Assembly (NCBI GenBank): GCA_964634615.1
Contig: CAZWLQ010000002.1
Span: 1-42,652, forward strand
Direction: 5' to 3'
Length of the DNA stretch: 42,652 bases
From: EsbW-18 sp964634615
GTDB taxonomy: Bacteria; Patescibacteriota; Minisyncoccia; Phycocordibacterales; EsbW-18
The notes under the pieces were generated by a model. The model searched no databases. It was not told where the DNA came from and saw nothing but the letters and a program-made list of their open reading frames with translations. This document shows, piece by piece, positions 27,405 through 34,758 of the stretch. A program made the position numbers and the translations under genes. Numbering within the stretch: the stretch's first letter is position 1; each line of letters opens with the position of its first letter.

Positions 27405-29455
27405 TTTCGTCCAGCACGCTGCTTTCCTGTTCCTGCCATCTGTTCAAGGGCAAAGACTTCATCGCGAAGGAGTGCTGCAGTTTCGAAGTCGAGCACCTTC
27501 ACTGCCTCGCTCATCTGTGTCTCTTTTTGTTTAATCAAACGCTTCACGTTGCCACCGGAGACCGAGAGGTCGAGCGCGACCATACCTTCAAGCGTTTCTG
27601 CACGCTCACGCGACAACTGGTCGGTGATGTCGGAGATTTTCTTCTTAATGGTAATCGGTGTGATGCCGTGTGTCTCATTGTGTGCGGTTTGAATCGCACG
27701 ACGACGGTTGGTCTCGCCGATTGCACGCTCCATCGAACCGGTCAGTACGTCCGCATAGAGAATCACGCGCCCAAGAATGTTTCGTGCAGCGCGACCGATT
27801 GTTTGAATCAAGGAAGTTTCCGAACGGAGGAACCCTTCTTTATCCGCGTCGAGGATTCCAATCAACTCAACCTCGGGAAGATCGAGTCCTTCACGAAGCA
27901 AGTTCACGCCAACAATGATGTCGAACTCCCCTTTTCGGAAGTTTGTGAGGATTTCGATGCGCTCAATGGTCTTCACGTCACTGTGGAGGTAGATAGACTT
28001 GATACCACGCTCTTTGAGATAGTCAGAAAGATCTTCCGCCATGCGCTTTGTGAGCGTTGTTGCAAGGACACGTCCTCCGCGCTTAATCACTTTTTCTGTC
28101 TCTTCAATAAAATCTTGCACCTGACCCTTGTAGTCGCCTTTCTGCTGAATTGGACGAATAATCACCTCTGGGTCAATCAAGCCAGTCGGTCGAATGATTT
28201 GCTCAACGATCTGTCCACCGACCTTTGGATCGCTGTGGGTCAATTCAAAGGCAGCCGGCGTTGCAGACGTGTAGATAGTTTGTCCAATTTTTGCTTCAAA
28301 TTCTTCGAACGTGAGCGGACGATTGTCACGCGCTGATGGCAGGCGAAAACCGTGTTCAACGAGCGTATTCTTGCGCGATTGGTCACCCGCATACATGCCG
28401 CCAATTTGCGGAATCGTCACGTGCGACTCATCAATCACCGTGAGAAAGTCCGCGGTGCCATCGGCTTTCTTCGGGAAGTAATCGAGGAGGGTGTATGGCG
28501 GCTCCCCGGGTGCTCGTCCATCGAAGTGACGCGAGTAGTTTTCGATACCGCCCACATACCCGACTTCACGAATCATCGCGAGGTCGTACGTTGTACGGCG
28601 CTTCAATCGTTCCGCTTCAAGAAGTTTTCCTTCGCGCTCAAATTTCGCAAGCTGTTCTTCGAGTTCCGCCTTGATGGTTCCTGCAGCGATTTTTCCTTGC
28701 GCATCGCTCGAAACGAAGTGCTTCGCGGGAAATATAAAAATAGTTTCTGGTTTTTCGCGAATGGTGTGCGAGACCGAATCAATGGTTTCGATTGAAACAA
28801 TACGGTCACCTGCGCAGTCGATGCGATACACAATCTTTTCGTTGACCGGCATCACCTCGACCACCGAACCAATCGCACGGAAGTTTCCCGGTGTTAAGTC
28901 TGCGGTGGTTCGTTCAAAATACACCTTCACCAGCTCGCGAATTAAATCCGCGCGTGAATGTGGTGCGCCAACCGTGAGTTTCACATGCACCTTTTCGTAT
29001 TCCTCCGGACTTCCCAATCCATAGATACACGAGACCGACGCAACCACAATCACATCGCGGCGCGTGAGGAGTGCTTGGGTGGTGGCATGACGCAAACGAT
29101 CAATCTCTTCGTTGATTTGTGCTTCTTTCTCGATGTAGGTATCGGTGGTTGGCACATACGCTTCCGGTTGATAGTAGTCGTAGTAGGAAACGAAATATGA
29201 CACCGCATTCTCCGGGAAGAACTCTCGATATTCTTGTGCAAGCTGTGCGGCAAGCGTTTTGTTATGCGCAATCACCAGTGTCGGCTTATCGAACTGTGCA
29301 ATTACATTCGCCGCGGTGAATGTTTTTCCTGAACCGGTCACACCGACTAGTGTTTGATGCAGCTTCCCTTCTTTAAGTCCACGCGAAAGATTCTCAATCG
29401 CCTTTGGCTGATCGCCCGCTGGTTCGAATTCATTGTGGAGTTTAAAAATACCCAT
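27395..29455 (-). CDS. uvrB: Excinuclease ABC subunit B
   Basis: UvrB is the helicase-like damage verifier that receives DNA from UvrA and recruits UvrC. The 686-residue product has Walker A GVTGSGKTFTAANV (residues 39-52) and the beta-hairpin region with VSYYDYYQPEAYVPTTDTYIEKE. It also has the DESH-type motif in VIDESHVTIPQI and helicase motif QTIGRAARN. The C-terminal UVR domain is near residues 635-670 (IKQKETQMSEAVKVLDFETAALLRDE, a UvrC-contact motif). Length is typical. TATACT lies 8 nt before the ATG and no Shine-Dalgarno is seen. Cassette G's terminator ends immediately upstream. Confidence 0.98.
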   Translation of the reverse strand: MGIFKLHNEFEPAGDQPKAIENLSRGLKEGKLHQTLVGVTGSGKTFTAANVIAQFDKPTLVIAHNKTLAAQLAQEYREFFPENAVSYFVSYYDYYQPEAYVPTTDTYIEKEAQINEEIDRLRHATTQALLTRRDVIVVASVSCIYGLGSPEEYEKVHVKLTVGAPHSRADLIRELVKVYFERTTADLTPGNFRAIGSVVEVMPVNEKIVYRIDCAGDRIVSIETIDSVSHTIREKPETIFIFPAKHFVSSDAQGKIAAGTIKAELEEQLAKFEREGKLLEAERLKRRTTYDLAMIREVGYVGGIENYSRHFDGRAPGEPPYTLLDYFPKKADGTADFLTVIDESHVTIPQIGGMYAGDQSRKNTLVEHGFRLPSARDNRPLTFEEFEAKIGQTIYTSATPAAFELTHSDPKVGGQIVEQIIRPTGLIDPEVIIRPIQQKGDYKGQVQDFIEETEKVIKRGGRVLATTLTKRMAEDLSDYLKERGIKSIYLHSDVKTIERIEILTNFRKGEFDIIVGVNLLREGLDLPEVELIGILDADKEGFLRSETSLIQTIGRAARNILGRVILYADVLTGSMERAIGETNRRRAIQTAHNETHGITPITIKKKISDITDQLSRERAETLEGMVALDLSVSGGNVKRLIKQKETQMSEAVKVLDFETAALLRDEVFALEQMAGTGKQRAGRKKK

Positions 29456-29469
29456 GGAGACTAAGTATA

Positions 29470-29508
29470 CAAAAATCTACGCTCGCCGTCTGTACAGACC
29501 GGCGAGCG
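29470..29508 (-). terminator. Terminator after orphan cassette G
   Basis: On the minus strand CGCTCGCCG and CGGCGAGCG pair perfectly. The loop TCTGTACAGA is itself a palindrome and can extend the stem. It is followed by tagaTTTTTg, which runs into the uvrB -10 (TATACT, 29464-29469). Confidence 0.92.
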
Positions 29509-29524
29509 GAATCGTTGAAGAACA

Positions 29525-29896
29525 TCAGGAGACCTTGCGAGGAATGGGAAGTCTTCTCTGATGGGAGACTCCCCTTGCAACTTTGCCACTCTTGATTGCT
29601 TGGGGCAAGTCGACCTTGGAGTGGGGGTCTGACCCGCCCCAGAGTGGTTTCCCGTCCACGCTGACTCGACGATACCCCCGCCGGCCAAATGCTTGCTGAA
29701 CAAGACCGTAGTCATCCTCAGACAGCATATAGCGCAAGGGATCTTTCGAAACCAGATAGTCATCCTCAAGAGCTCCTCGTTTCTCAAACAGGTGCCTCAA
29801 GAACAACCTGATTTCCTCCCGAACTTCTTCGTGCTCTTGATCAAGCTCAATGTAAACACGCTTGATGCTCTCTGTGTACACCTTCTGTCTGCCCAC
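29525..29896 (-). CDS. Unrecognised 123-residue protein (orphan cassette G)
   Basis: Not recognised. A helical N-terminal half with many charges (VYIELDQEHEEVREEIRLFLRHLFEKRG) is followed by DYLVSKDPLRYMLSEDDYGLVQQAFGRRGYRRVSVDGKPLW. The tail is basic, with proline. It starts at GTG 29896. The ribosome site AGGAGGTGATC directly upstream is a full match to the 16S rRNA 3' end, the strongest in the window. TATAGT lies about 30 nt upstream, just past the ndh stop. A strong terminator follows. It is a single-gene unit between the NDH-2-like gene and uvrB. Confidence 0.8.
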   Translation of the reverse strand: MGRQKVYTESIKRVYIELDQEHEEVREEIRLFLRHLFEKRGALEDDYLVSKDPLRYMLSEDDYGLVQQAFGRRGYRRVSVDGKPLWGGSDPHSKVDLPQAIKSGKVARGVSHQRRLPIPRKVS

Positions 29897-29952
29897 AGAT
29901 CACCTCCTGGTTGTTTTCTGACTCGGACTATAGCAAAACCCCCACGGGTTCG

Positions 29953-31215
29953 CTACACCTTTCCTAAATCACGCTTCTTGAAGAGATTGATTGTCCACTC
30001 GAGCGCAGTGCGGAGCTTCGCACGCACCCCAACGAGTGAGACAAGATAAGCGGTTCGATACACATACCATGCAAACGGTCCTGAAAAGTGAATACCAAAA
30101 AGTTCCGCGACGGCTCCACCCTCACCGAGCGAGAGAATAAATCCCTTGTCTCTCCATTCAAACGGCATCTGTGTTTCATCGCGGAGTTTATGCAAAATAT
30201 TTTTCGCTGTCGCGCGCCCCTGCATCACCGCAATCTGGGCACGCATTGGATACGGACACGCGCCCTCATGCGCGAGTGCCTGATCGCCGAGCACGTATAC
30301 GTTCGGATGATTTTCGAGGGAAAGTACGCTGGTCACCGGGATTCGTCGTGTTTTTTCATCAACAGAGAGAACGGGCGTCCACGCAATCTCTCGTGCTTTT
30401 ACACCAGCGGTCCATATAGTGAGCGTTGAAGGAATCATTTCCTCGCCGCATTGCACGCCTTTTTCGGTGACACCACTGACCCGCATGTTCAACTTTACGT
30501 CAACATTCGCACGTTTCGTGAGAATGTCGTACGCTCGTGCGCTTATCCATGCATGTGCACCTTTCACGAGTGCTGCACCACCATCAAGAACCGTAATCGA
30601 GTGCTTCACCGTGACATCACAAAACGTCTTCGAGAGAACATCCATGAAGTCAGAAAGTTCCCCGGCGACTTCTACGCCCGATGCCCCACCCCCAACGACC
30701 ACCACGTCAACCGATGCTTTCTGGCCTGCGCGTGTGCGATCCGCAGCGTCTTCAAATTCTGCAAGGACTTTATTTTTGATGATCTTCGCATCGTCGAGCG
30801 TTTTTAATTCGTATGCGTGTTCTTCGGCGCCGGGCACGTTCATAAAGTTCGTCACCGAACCAACTGCCATGATAAGCGTGTCATATGGAATACCCATCGA
30901 AAGACCGTCTGGAAGTGCAACGTGCACCACGCGCTTTTCAAGATCAACTGCTGTTGCCCGTCCCTCCACATATTCGCGCATCCAGGGGCCAATCGTATTT
31001 CGGAGCGGGTCGACGATACTGTCTGGACGCAACAACCCCGTCGCGACTTCGTGAATCATCGGAATGAAGGTGAAGGAATCATCCGCAGAAATGATGGTGA
31101 TAGCAATTGCGTCGCTCTCTTTCGCTTTTTTGGCAAACGTGAGGTATGCGTGAAGCCCAGCGAATCCCATGCCGACAATTACAATATGATGTTTTTTCTG
31201 TCCATGGTGGTTCAT
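29953..31215 (-). CDS. ndh: NDH-2-type NADH dehydrogenase (FAD/NAD(P)-binding oxidoreductase)
   Basis: NDH-2 oxidises NADH at the membrane surface and passes electrons to quinone without pumping protons. The 420-residue product has an N-terminal FAD Rossmann motif (HIVIVGMGFAGLHAYLTF), a central NAD-binding motif (VVVVGGGASGVEVAGEL, about residues 172-188), and NVYVLGDQALAHE with the FAD-binding Asp. FIPMIHEVATGLL and TLIMAVGSVTNF are typical NDH-2 blocks. The C-terminal region (about residues 375-420, FAWYVYRTAYLVSLVG) is hydrophobic/amphipathic and could attach to the membrane. The acceptor is unproven: this lineage is often fermentative and no quinone or oxidase genes are in the window. 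TACAAT lies 8 nt before the ATG. Confidence 0.88.
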   Translation of the reverse strand: MNHHGQKKHHIVIVGMGFAGLHAYLTFAKKAKESDAIAITIISADDSFTFIPMIHEVATGLLRPDSIVDPLRNTIGPWMREYVEGRATAVDLEKRVVHVALPDGLSMGIPYDTLIMAVGSVTNFMNVPGAEEHAYELKTLDDAKIIKNKVLAEFEDAADRTRAGQKASVDVVVVGGGASGVEVAGELSDFMDVLSKTFCDVTVKHSITVLDGGAALVKGAHAWISARAYDILTKRANVDVKLNMRVSGVTEKGVQCGEEMIPSTLTIWTAGVKAREIAWTPVLSVDEKTRRIPVTSVLSLENHPNVYVLGDQALAHEGACPYPMRAQIAVMQGRATAKNILHKLRDETQMPFEWRDKGFILSLGEGGAVAELFGIHFSGPFAWYVYRTAYLVSLVGVRAKLRTALEWTINLFKKRDLGKV

Positions 31216-31308
31216 ATAAAGCCATTGTAGCGCATTAAAGCCGTTTTATGGAGATAAACGCGTTCTAAAGCAGAAATAAAGGGAAGATAAAATCTTTTTA
31301 AAGACCTC

Positions 31309-31336
31309 TAGACAGCCAGGGAGACGAGCGTATAAT
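31309..31336 (+). promoter_or_regulatory. Promoter of the response regulator/kinase pair
   Basis: TAGACA (31309-31314), 16 bp, TATAAT (31331-31336) on the plus strand, about 45 nt before the ATG at 31381. The rest of the 165-bp gap to the divergent ndh gene is AT-rich with no other feature that I can support. Confidence 0.75.
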
Positions 31337-31380
31337 GCCCGCCATCAAGAAAGCTTTATCCCAAGGCCTAAAACCACCCT

Positions 31381-32052
31381 ATGCGCGCACTCATCATTGA
31401 AGATGATCCGTATATTGCAGAGGCACTCAAACAGGCGCTTTGTCACGAGCGGCTTATCGTGGAAACGGCTTCCGACGGCGACGCGGGGGCCTTTTTTGCA
31501 AAAACTAACGACTACGACATCATTCTTCTTGACACCGTATTACCCAAGCGAGGCGGTGCGGACGTGTGCAAGGATATCCGGAAACATGGGAAGACAAGTC
31601 CAATCCTTTCTATCTCCGCAAAATCAGATAGTGCCACGAAAGTCGATCTTCTGAACGCAGGAGTCGACGATTATATCGCCAAGCCCTTCGTGATGGACGA
31701 AGTCATTGCACGGGTTCACGCACTCCTCCGCCGGCCACAGCATATGGCCGGCGATCTTCTTTCCTTCGACGACGTCGCGCTGAACACCCGCGAGCAGATT
31801 GCGACGAGAGCAGGAAAACAACTCTTACTCACACGCAAAGAGTTTATGCTTTTGGAATATTTCATGCGAAATGTTGGAAGCGTCCTTTCACGCGGCATGT
31901 TGATCGAACACGTCTGGGATATGGAGCTTGACCCATTTTCAAACACAATTGAAGCGCACATCATGAGTCTTCGAAAGAAACTGGGGGTACGAAACAAACG
32001 AAAGATTATTCATACCGTGATGGGTCGTGGGTATAAACTCGCGATTGTCTAA
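31381..32052 (+). CDS. OmpR/PhoB-family response regulator
   Basis: The 223-residue protein has a receiver domain with acidic pair EDD (residues 7-9), phosphoacceptor Asp in DIILLDTVLPKRGG (about residue 51), and Lys in DDYIAKPF (about residue 101). A winged-helix output domain follows from about residue 125 (LLTRKEFMLLEYFMRN, TIEAHIMSLRKKLG, IIHTVMGRGYKL). It is a DNA-binding transcription factor activated by phosphorylation. The kinase gene begins 10 nt after the stop, so the two form an operon. The convergent MacAB-like operon is a plausible target by position only. Confidence 0.96.
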   Translation: MRALIIEDDPYIAEALKQALCHERLIVETASDGDAGAFFAKTNDYDIILLDTVLPKRGGADVCKDIRKHGKTSPILSISAKSDSATKVDLLNAGVDDYIAKPFVMDEVIARVHALLRRPQHMAGDLLSFDDVALNTREQIATRAGKQLLLTRKEFMLLEYFMRNVGSVLSRGMLIEHVWDMELDPFSNTIEAHIMSLRKKLGVRNKRKIIHTVMGRGYKLAIV

Positions 32053-32062
32053 TACGACCCCT

Positions 32063-33028
32063 ATGGATACCTCGCATAACCACAAGACACCAACGGTTAC
32101 CGGCGAGAGTCCCTCCCCCTCTCACGACGAAGTGCTCGCGGATATCGCGCACGGACTGCAAACACCCCTTGCCGCACTTGCTGCGCACATCGGGCTCGTC
32201 ACAAAGAAACACCCTCGAAATAAACATATGAAAATCTGCAAGGTGCTTGCAGAAGATATGTCTGATATGGTGCGTGACTTGGTGCGTCTTGCACGAACCG
32301 ATACCACGGTCAGACAATGCGTGCAAGAAAAAATAAACTTGGGAGAGCTTGTCACGTCCATTATTGAGTACATCGGCGTCTTGGCACAATCAAAAGGCAT
32401 TGACCTCACCGTGGTGACAGAACCCGACGTGTATGTTTGCGGAGCAAAAAAACAAATTGAGGAAGTTATCGCAAACTTAATCACAAACAGCATCAAATAT
32501 ATCGATGTCTCACTCCCTGAAAGGAATAAGATTGTTGTTCGTGTCGAGAGTGCCGACACAACATGCTCTGTGCAAATTACCGACACAGGAATCGGCATCG
32601 CTCCCGACGAACTCCCCTACGTCTTTAGTCGTTTTTACAGAACACGAGCAGGTAGTGCTCGTGCTCCGGGCTCAGGATTAGGGCTTGCAATCGCACAAAA
32701 AACAATTGAGGCACACGGTGGCTCAATTGCTATTGAAAGTTGTCCTGGATGCGGGACATCAGTGTCATGCACACTGCCTTTACACGAACCACATCTACCC
32801 GGTTTTAAGTCTGTCGGACACAACCTGTCCGTCCTCAAGCTCGATGATGCGGTCAGCAAAAACAGCGTACTCGCTCTCGTGCGTGACCATAACGATGGTT
32901 TGACCCTGCCGTTTGTGAAGGTCTTGCATGACTTCGATAACTCCCTGGCCCGACGCGCTGTCGAGGTTTGCGGTCGGCTCATCGGCAAAAAGAATATCGG
33001 GCTTTTGAGCAATCGCGCGGGCGATTGA
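32063..33028 (+). CDS. Soluble sensor histidine kinase with antisense-encoded C-terminal tail
   Basis: The kinase core is complete. HisKA has ADIAHGLQTPLAALAAH (His near residue 28, with GLQ in place of the usual ELR). The HATPase_c domain has N-box VIANLITNSIKY, G1 ITDTGIGI, F-box FSRFYRT and G2 GSGLGLAIAQ, ending near CTLPL (about residue 240). There is no membrane segment or sensor domain before the H-box. The frame then runs on for about 80 residues, overlapping the convergent ABC ATPase gene on the other strand by 234 bp (32795-33028). That tail has no recognisable domain. It may be real, or a lost stop or frameshift near 32790. The start ATG 32063 follows the regulator by 10 nt. Confidence 0.88.
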   Translation: MDTSHNHKTPTVTGESPSPSHDEVLADIAHGLQTPLAALAAHIGLVTKKHPRNKHMKICKVLAEDMSDMVRDLVRLARTDTTVRQCVQEKINLGELVTSIIEYIGVLAQSKGIDLTVVTEPDVYVCGAKKQIEEVIANLITNSIKYIDVSLPERNKIVVRVESADTTCSVQITDTGIGIAPDELPYVFSRFYRTRAGSARAPGSGLGLAIAQKTIEAHGGSIAIESCPGCGTSVSCTLPLHEPHLPGFKSVGHNLSVLKLDDAVSKNSVLALVRDHNDGLTLPFVKVLHDFDNSLARRAVEVCGRLIGKKNIGLLSNRAGD

Positions 33029-33478
33029 AACCCTTTGTTGTTCACCTCCCGAGAGCTGGCTCGGACGATTGTGAAGGCGATGTCCAAGCCCAACCGCTTC
33101 AAGGCCCTTGGTCGCCTTCTCACGAGCTTCCGCGTTCGTGAGACCAAGCATCAGAAGTGGGACCTCGACGTTCTCAACAGCATTCAATTCAGGCAAAAGT
33201 GCGTAGTCCTGAAAGATGTAGCCGAGCTTCTGGAGTCTAAACGTAGTGCGCTTTTTTTCGTCAAACCCGTCGGTAACAGTGCCGTCAAGAATGACGCTCC
33301 CCGATGTTGGCTGGTCAAGCAAACTCATTTGGTACATCAGCGTTGATTTGCCGGCGCCGGACTTACCCATGATTGCCACGAACTGTCCCGCAGGAATTGA
33401 GAGATCAATGCCGCGCAACACGCGGGTAACCACATCGCCCTTGCCATAATTTTTGATAAGATTTTTGACTTCAATCAT
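32795..33478 (-). CDS. MacB/LolD-type ABC transporter ATP-binding protein
   Basis: The 227-residue ATPase energises the export complex. It has Walker A MGKSGAGKSTLMYQM (about residues 37-51), Q-loop YIFQDYALLP, signature LSGGEQQRVSIARAI, Walker B DILFADEPTANLDS and H-loop VMVTHES. The pattern (KNYGKGD...VLRGIDLSIPAGQFVAIMG) is the FtsE/LolD/MacB subfamily. ATG 33478 is used; open frame before it overlaps the permease. The last third overlaps the kinase tail on the other strand. It is the third gene of the operon, 10 nt after the permease stop. Confidence 0.96.
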   Translation of the reverse strand: MIEVKNLIKNYGKGDVVTRVLRGIDLSIPAGQFVAIMGKSGAGKSTLMYQMSLLDQPTSGSVILDGTVTDGFDEKKRTTFRLQKLGYIFQDYALLPELNAVENVEVPLLMLGLTNAEAREKATKGLEAVGLGHRLHNRPSQLSGGEQQRVSIARAIAQKPDILFADEPTANLDSASGQGVIEVMQDLHKRQGQTIVMVTHESEYAVFADRIIELEDGQVVSDRLKTG

Positions 33479-33488
33479 ACAATGATAT

Positions 33489-34754
33489 TTAGCGGCCGAG
33501 GATGGCATCGAGCGTGTTTCGCTTTACAATCATGCGCGCGGGAATATAGCCGGCCAGCAAGGTTGCGATGACGAGAATGATGAGTTTTGTAATCGTGCCC
33601 GAGATAGGCGCAACGAGAATGCCGTCAGAGAACGGGAAGTTAATCGGATGCGCGTTAAAGAACGGCACCATCAAACCGTAAATGAGGATGAGTGCGATGA
33701 TTGATCCAACGGCAACATAGAGAAGTGATTGAATGACGTAGGAAAGTTCGATTGCTGATGCAGAAACACCGATACCCTTAAGGATTCCGATATATTTGCG
33801 ACGCGTGATTGCATTCACGAAGATAACGATGAAGATGGTGATTGATGAGACGATGAGACCAACTGAACTGATGCCATTACCAAGCATGGCAAATGTGTTA
33901 ATCATGTCGAGCAAGAACTGTGGCAATCCTTCACGCGAAAGCCGAACCAACGCTGTTTCTCCCGCACCACTCGCAAGCAACGCTTGTTTGATGCGAGCAG
34001 GATCGGTACTTTCATCCGCGCGAATTGCAATCTCGTTCACGTTCAAGTTCGTGCGCCCCGAAATGCTGATGAACTCATTTTTGGTAACAAAGATGCGACG
34101 GGAAATCTCATCGACCTTGGTTTTTAAAATTCCTTTGACAATGTATTCCTTCGTCGCGTCCCCCACAGTCACCCGAATACGGCTTCCTGGTGCAACTTTT
34201 GAGAGCGTCGGATAGCCGACGTCGTCGCCATTCCCGAGTGGAGAGTATTGCTCGAGCAAATTCGCACCGAGCATCACATATCCACCGTCATTGTTGGTCA
34301 GATACGAGCCTTCGATAATGTTGTCGGAGAGTCCCGTTACATCGTTTTCGATATCAGGATCGAACCCAACGATTGTTGTGCCGACAGCATCACGAAGCGC
34401 CTTTGGATCACGGCGTTCGCGGTAATTTGCTTCAACCGTCACCCCTTCGGTGAATCGTGCGGTGTATGACGCGATACCAGGGATAGTTTCGAGGGTTGCG
34501 ATAAGTGTTGGAGACTGTTCAATAAATTTTTCACCCGCGGGCGTCGTGATGAAAATATTTCCTGTGAATTGATCTTCGTACGTCTTTACCGATCCTTCAA
34601 TCAATCCCACCAAGATTCCCGAAACCGCGACCAAGTTCAAAAACGTCAACATCATGATGAAAATGATGAGTGTCGTGGTCCAGATGCTCGCGTGGCGAAT
34701 CTGCTTCCACCCGAGCAAGAACCCAACTCGTAGTGTGTCTCGGAATGCAGACAT
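33489..34754 (-). CDS. MacB/FtsX-type ABC transporter permease
   Basis: The 421-residue membrane protein has one N-terminal membrane helix (about residues 22-47). A large extracytoplasmic MacB_PCD-like domain follows (about residues 50-275), then three C-terminal helices with the FtsX pattern: VNAITRRKYIGILKGIGVSASAI and PARMIVKRNTLDAILGR. This topology fits mechanotransmission exporters of the MacB/LolCE type, which expel substrates from the outer face and do not carry them through the membrane. ATG 34754 is 4 nt after the stop of the upstream adaptor gene. Confidence 0.92.
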   Translation of the reverse strand: MSAFRDTLRVGFLLGWKQIRHASIWTTTLIIFIMMLTFLNLVAVSGILVGLIEGSVKTYEDQFTGNIFITTPAGEKFIEQSPTLIATLETIPGIASYTARFTEGVTVEANYRERRDPKALRDAVGTTIVGFDPDIENDVTGLSDNIIEGSYLTNNDGGYVMLGANLLEQYSPLGNGDDVGYPTLSKVAPGSRIRVTVGDATKEYIVKGILKTKVDEISRRIFVTKNEFISISGRTNLNVNEIAIRADESTDPARIKQALLASGAGETALVRLSREGLPQFLLDMINTFAMLGNGISSVGLIVSSITIFIVIFVNAITRRKYIGILKGIGVSASAIELSYVIQSLLYVAVGSIIALILIYGLMVPFFNAHPINFPFSDGILVAPISGTITKLIILVIATLLAGYIPARMIVKRNTLDAILGR

Positions 34755-34758
34755 GGTG

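Noticed and set aside
27338..28336. Plus-strand 332-residue frame over uvrB
   Set aside because: It lies entirely antisense to conserved uvrB and has cysteine-rich random composition.
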